From assembly GCA_964597315.1 (NCBI GenBank), contig CAZQXD010000059.1, positions 1-26,826 of the forward strand: a DNA stretch of 26,826 bases, written 5' to 3'. This DNA comes from CAZQXD01 sp964597315 (GTDB lineage Bacteria > Pseudomonadota > Gammaproteobacteria > Competibacterales > Competibacteraceae). The notes under the pieces were generated by a model. That model was given only the letters and a program-made list of their open reading frames with translations, searched no databases and was not told the origin of the DNA. This document shows positions 23,723 to 26,826 of this stretch, in pieces. The position numbers were made by a program, and so were the translations under genes. Within the stretch, counting starts at the first letter, position 1, and the number at the start of each line of letters is the position of its first letter.

Positions 23723-24472
23723 ATGCCCGCCAGAGCCATTATCGATGCCACCAGCACCGCCACCAAGCTGATGGTGGTGCTGGCTAACTCCCAGCGCAGC
23801 CTTAACCGATGCATCGCCGGGCGGGAACTGGTTCTTCACGCCGGCAGCTATCGGCTGGGCGGCTGGTTACGACCGGTGTCGGACAGCGGCGACGGCGAGT
23901 TACGTGTTCACGAACGGTGTCTGGAGGATGGCAGCGAGGTGGAAATCCTGGATTTGGTCGAGATACCCGTGCATGGGGCCGCCCTGCTGCCCGAGCAACC
24001 GGAGAACTGGTCCGTTAGCCCGGACAGGCGATGGCGGCGGGTGCGGCGGATGGGCGCGGAACTGCTCCCGTTTTTGATCGACTGGCCGGAAGACCTCTGG
24101 CTGGAGCCGGGCATGCGTAAGGATCGGGTTGGCCAACAGTGGCTCCTGGACCATCCTCCGGCGCAGTCCTTGTATCTGATTCGCCCGGAACGGCTGTGTC
24201 TGCACCTGGAGCATTTCGTGCCTATATTTGGCCAACCAGTGCGTAAATACCGGGCGATATTCCGCTACTGCGGAGTGGACTACAATCTGAGCCTGACCGA
24301 TCCCCGGATTCGTCAACGGTATGCCCAGGAATTCCCGGCCCTGGGCTATCAACGGACCATCGAACTGGATGAAGAGGCCCAGTATTATCTGTGTATCAGT
24401 CTCGCAAGGGCCTGGAACGGCTGTCACTATAAACTGGTGGCGGCCCTGATCGATGCGGAGGACTATCCGTGA
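23723..24472 (+). CDS. Dual OB domain-containing protein
   Basis: A 249-residue protein closely matching the dual-OB (DuOB) family pattern: LANSQRSLNRCIAGRE, GGWLRPVSDSGDGEL, EILDLVEIPV, PENWSVSPDRRW, LYLIRPERLCLHL, YRAIFRYCGVDYNLSLTDP, and the closing YYLCISLARAWNGCHYKLVA. OB folds suggest nucleic-acid binding; the family commonly neighbours DUF488 genes in conflict-associated islands. The ATG at 23723 has GGAG 6 nt upstream. The stop overlaps the next gene (GTGA), so it is first in a three-gene operon. Confidence 0.8.
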   Translation: MPARAIIDATSTATKLMVVLANSQRSLNRCIAGRELVLHAGSYRLGGWLRPVSDSGDGELRVHERCLEDGSEVEILDLVEIPVHGAALLPEQPENWSVSPDRRWRRVRRMGAELLPFLIDWPEDLWLEPGMRKDRVGQQWLLDHPPAQSLYLIRPERLCLHLEHFVPIFGQPVRKYRAIFRYCGVDYNLSLTDPRIRQRYAQEFPALGYQRTIELDEEAQYYLCISLARAWNGCHYKLVAALIDAEDYP

Positions 24473-25062
24473 ATCCCTTGTACACCGTCGGCCATTCCGA
24501 TCATGAGCCAGAGGGGTTTCTGGCGCTGCTCCACAAGCACCGTATCCAGGCCGTGGCGGACGTGCGCTCCAGTCCCTATAGCCGCCGCTTTCCCCATTTC
24601 AGCCGCGAGGCGCTGGCCGCTGCGCTCAAGTCCGAAGGCATCAGCTACGTGTTCCTGGGCCGTGAACTGGGGGCGCGGCGCGAGGAGCCACAGTGCTATG
24701 TGGCGGGCCAGGCCCGTTATGATCGAATCGCCCAAGAGCCGTTGTTTCGGCAGGGGCTGGAGCGGGTACTGGAAGGCTGCCGACGGTTTACGGTGGCCTT
24801 GCTGTGCGCGGAGCGCGATCCCCTGGACTGTCATCGGACCATTCTGATTTGTCGCCATCTGCGAGATCGGGAGCTGAGCATCCGGCATATTCTGCCCAAC
24901 GCCCTGGAAACCCAGACCGAGGCCGAACAGCGTCTGTTGGCCCGTCTTGGCCTGGACGCTGGTCAGAGTGATCTCTTTGCGCCTTGCGACCCCGAGGCGC
25001 TGATCGAGCAGGCTTATGACCGCCAGGGCGAACGCATTGCCTACCGCCAGGAAACCCCATGA
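24469..25062 (+). CDS. DUF488 protein (first copy)
   Basis: A 197-residue member of DUF488: N-terminal YTVGHSDHEPEGFLALL and VADVRSSPYSRRFPHFSR, SYVFLGRELGARR, and the cysteine motif LLCAERDPLDCHRTIL. Function is not established for the family; the Cys-His motif suggests metal binding or catalysis. The GTG start at 24469 overlaps the dual-OB stop and its own stop overlaps the next DUF488 gene. Confidence 0.88.
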   Translation: MNPLYTVGHSDHEPEGFLALLHKHRIQAVADVRSSPYSRRFPHFSREALAAALKSEGISYVFLGRELGARREEPQCYVAGQARYDRIAQEPLFRQGLERVLEGCRRFTVALLCAERDPLDCHRTILICRHLRDRELSIRHILPNALETQTEAEQRLLARLGLDAGQSDLFAPCDPEALIEQAYDRQGERIAYRQETP

Positions 25063-25499
25063 GCATCCACATTTACACTATTGGTTTTACCCGCAAAAGC
25101 GCCGAGGACTTCTTCACCCGCCTGAAGCAGGCCGGTGTGCGGCGGGTGCTGGACGTGCGCTTGAACAATCGGTCGCAGTTGGCGGGTTTTACCAAGCAGC
25201 AGGACTTGCGCTACTTCCTTGATGCCATTGGTGGCATCGGCTACCGGCATCTGCCCATACTGGCCCCTACCAGCGATATTCTTGATGCCTATAAAAAAGG
25301 GGGGGGCGACTGGCCGTTGTACGAGCGCCGGTTTCTGGCCCTGCTGGAGCAGCGTCAAGTGGAGCAACACCTTGATCCAGAATTGGTAGATGGCGGTTGC
25401 CTGCTGTGCAGTGAGCCAACGTCGGCGCAGTGTCACCGCCGTCTGGTAGCCGAGTATCTGCGGGATCGGTGGCGCGCCGTGGACATCCAGCACCTTTAG
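25059..25499 (+). CDS. DUF488 protein (second, shorter copy)
   Basis: A 146-residue paralogue of the preceding protein with the family motifs YTIGFTRKSAEDFFTRL, RRVLDVRLNNRSQLAGF, and LLCSEPTSAQCHRRLVAEYL. Its ATG lies in an ATGA overlap with the first copy. Two divergent DUF488 proteins with a dual-OB protein in one operon suggest a heteromeric unit; the role is unknown. Confidence 0.88.
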   Translation: MSIHIYTIGFTRKSAEDFFTRLKQAGVRRVLDVRLNNRSQLAGFTKQQDLRYFLDAIGGIGYRHLPILAPTSDILDAYKKGGGDWPLYERRFLALLEQRQVEQHLDPELVDGGCLLCSEPTSAQCHRRLVAEYLRDRWRAVDIQHL

Positions 25500-25590
25500 A
25501 GGGACCGCGTTCGTAGCGGGCTGTATTCTATGTGGAAGCGTGGCAGGGAGTCTCCCCGGCAACTCGCCCCCAGGGACCAGAATCCTATCC

Positions 25591-25630
25591 TTGCACAGGG
25601 ATACTGAATGATATATACCAGTATATATCA
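25591..25630 (+). promoter_or_regulatory. Promoter with perfect 10-bp inverted-repeat operator
   Basis: Half-sites TGATATATAC (25609-25618) and GTATATATCA (25621-25630) form a perfect inverted repeat separated by CA. A candidate -35 TTGCAC (25591-25596) and a -10 TATACC (25614-25619, 17-nt spacer) would place the operator over the -10. It lies 21 nt before the ribbon-helix-helix gene, a layout typical of autorepression by that protein. Confidence 0.65.
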
Positions 25631-25651
25631 CTACCTGTGGGAGACAGTATT

Positions 25652-25945
25652 ATGAGTCTGGTAGCGCAGATGGTTCACTTGGAATCAGAACAGAAACAGG
25701 CTTTGGCGGAGCTGGCCCGTCGCCGGGGAGGTTCCTTATCGGCGGAGGTCCGCCAGGCCATCTCCCAGCACCTAGACAGCGTTTCCAATGAGGAACTGGT
25801 GCTGCTCGATACCCTCTCCCGCCAGGCCGAGGAGGATATCCGGGCCATGGTGGAACTGCTGAATGGGAATCAGCGTGAACATCAGGCGTTCCTTGAGGAA
25901 ATGGCCCGGCTACGCCAGCACGGCGAGACTGGAGAGTGCCCATGA
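25652..25945 (+). CDS. Ribbon-helix-helix (CopG/Arc-type) regulator or antitoxin
   Basis: The 97-residue protein begins with a ribbon-helix-helix domain: strand AQMVHLESEQ, helix KQALAELARRRG, then SLSAEVRQAISQHLDS. A helical C-terminal tail rich in Glu follows (EEDIRAMVELLNGNQREHQAF). The ATG at 25652 has GGGAGA upstream. A palindromic operator covers its promoter. Antitoxins of this class are followed by a toxin, but the next gene does not look like a known toxin, so a stand-alone regulator is equally possible. Confidence 0.72.
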   Translation: MSLVAQMVHLESEQKQALAELARRRGGSLSAEVRQAISQHLDSVSNEELVLLDTLSRQAEEDIRAMVELLNGNQREHQAFLEEMARLRQHGETGECP

Positions 25946-26127
25946 GCCGTACCGTAAAGGAAATCTACGAGCGCCTGAGCGGCATCAATCTGCTGCGTTT
26001 GCGGGTGGATGATCTGATCCAGAATCAACGGGAGCTGCGGCAGTTGCTCTTGGATCATGAGCGCCGCCTTATCCGTCTGGAAGAGCGGGGCGGTTCAGCC
26101 CTGCAATTACCTCCCTCAAAGCCTTAA
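25942..26127 (+). CDS. Small coiled-coil protein, partner of the ribbon-helix-helix gene
   Basis: A 61-residue protein, mainly one amphipathic helix (LLRLRVDDLIQNQRELRQLL, then LDHERRLIRLEER) with heptad-like leucines. The ATG overlaps the upstream stop (ATGA). It has no catalytic motif or membrane segment. It may bind the upstream protein; function is unknown. Confidence 0.6.
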   Translation: MSRTVKEIYERLSGINLLRLRVDDLIQNQRELRQLLLDHERRLIRLEERGGSALQLPPSKP

Positions 26128-26166
26128 AACCGGTTCTCCTGGCTTGCCGGGGTCATCACGTGTCCC

Positions 26167-26216
26167 AAAACCCAGCGGAAAGCCCGGGATGGGCTTGCCT
26201 GGCTCGGGTGGGTTTT
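26167..26216. terminator. Nested hairpin with T-tract before leuC
   Basis: Outer arms AAAACCCA (26167-26174) and TGGGTTTT (26209-26216) enclose an inner stem AAGCCC/GGGCTT (26180-26196). The plus-strand T-run fits termination of the small ribbon-helix-helix operon; the symmetric A-run could also serve the other strand. Confidence 0.5.
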
Positions 26217-26310
26217 CTATTCCAATAGGTTATCCAAAGTATGAAAAGAATGAATTTGTGTTATGAGATTTACGGAAATAAGCTGGTCCCACACTGAGGA
26301 GGGCAGACGA

Positions 26311-26826
26311 ATGACTGGTAAGACGCTCTACGACAAACTCTGGGACGCCCATGTGGTCCGGGACCACCCGGACGGTTCCACGTTGCTGTATATCGACCGT
26401 CATCTGGTCCATGAGGTGACTTCGCCCCAGGCCTTCGAGGGCCTGAAGCTGGCGGGCCGCCAGCCTTGGCGGCGGGAGTCCATGTTGGCCACCGCCGATC
26501 ATAATGTGCCCACCACCGACCGGGGCCAGGGCATTGCCGATCCGGTGTCCCGAATTCAGGTGGAAACTCTGGACACTAACGTCCATGACTATCAGGTCAC
26601 CTACTTCGGCATGAACGACCCTCGCCAGGGCATCGTTCACGTGATCGGCCCGGAGCAGGGGGCGACCCTGCCGGGCATGACCGTGGTCTGCGGCGATTCC
26701 CACACCTCCACCCACGGGGCCTTTGGGGCGTTGGCCTTTGGCATCGGCACCTCCGAGGTGGAGCATGTGATGGCGACCCAGTGCCTGATCATGAAAAAAT
26801 CCAAGGCCATGCAGGTCAAGGTCAAT
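26311..26826 (+). CDS. leuC: 3-isopropylmalate dehydratase large subunit, 5' part (cut by window end)
   Basis: LeuC with LeuD isomerises 2- to 3-isopropylmalate in leucine biosynthesis and carries a 4Fe-4S cluster. The first 172 codons are present: MTGKTLYDKLWDAHVV, LLYIDRHLVHEVTSPQAFEG, ADHNVPTT, and VCGDSHTSTHGAFGALAFGI with cluster- and substrate-binding residues of the aconitase family. The ATG at 26311 follows GAGGAGGG. The gene continues beyond the window. An AT-richer stretch (26217-26290) in front of it probably holds its promoter. Confidence 0.97.
   Translation, partial: MTGKTLYDKLWDAHVVRDHPDGSTLLYIDRHLVHEVTSPQAFEGLKLAGRQPWRRESMLATADHNVPTTDRGQGIADPVSRIQVETLDTNVHDYQVTYFGMNDPRQGIVHVIGPEQGATLPGMTVVCGDSHTSTHGAFGALAFGIGTSEVEHVMATQCLIMKKSKAMQVKVN

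Overview
The window looks like high-GC chromosomal DNA of a gammaproteobacterium. The reasons are a Ung of the usual bacterial length, an Ada protein with the enterobacterial domain order, a NhaD-type transporter, and a LysR gene and leuC whose families are commonly divergent neighbours in gammaproteobacteria. I cannot name the genus. No rRNA, tRNA, integrase or CRISPR array was found.

Left part (1-8000) is ordinary chromosome. It holds a cyclodeaminase/cyclohydrolase-family protein, a GST, ada (with a candidate Ada box), a NhaD/ArsB-type ion transporter co-transcribed with a CBS-pair protein, a FAN1-like VRR-NUC nuclease divergent from ung, and a LysR regulator with a palindromic T-N11-A site in front of it. 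Three DNA-repair genes (ada, FAN1-like, ung) lie close together.

Middle part (about 8200-23100) is a defence island of two divergent operons around an AT-richer spacer (15590-15972). The leftward operon is a six-gene type III CRISPR effector: cmr1, a Cmr6-like RAMP, a diverged Cas10, cmr4, cmr5 and a small Cas5-like RAMP. The Cas10 keeps HD-nuclease residues but has an eroded cyclase palm, as in subtype III-C. cmr4 carries an in-frame ochre stop that removes its last 40 residues. The rightward operon encodes a small protein, a sigma-factor-like protein, a candidate anti-sigma/substrate protein, a DUF3800-like protein, a TPR protein and a CHAT (caspase-like) protease with His173 and Cys207. 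Most junctions are 4-bp overlaps. The gene set echoes the type III-E Craspase accessory set (TPR-CHAT, Csx30, CASP-sigma), but here it faces a multi-subunit Cmr-type complex and no CARF or SAVED sensor is present. The working hypothesis is an RNA-triggered protease that releases a sigma factor, switched on by contact rather than by cyclic oligoadenylate.

Right part (23100-26300) is accessory DNA. It has a broken brnT/brnA toxin-antitoxin pair cut by an IS200/IS605-like hairpin, a structured leader, a dual-OB gene followed by two DUF488 genes, and an autoregulated-looking ribbon-helix-helix gene with a small coiled-coil partner. The window ends inside leuC. Because a LysR gene and leuC are normally adjacent and divergent, the whole 8.0-26.3 kb stretch looks like an insertion between them.
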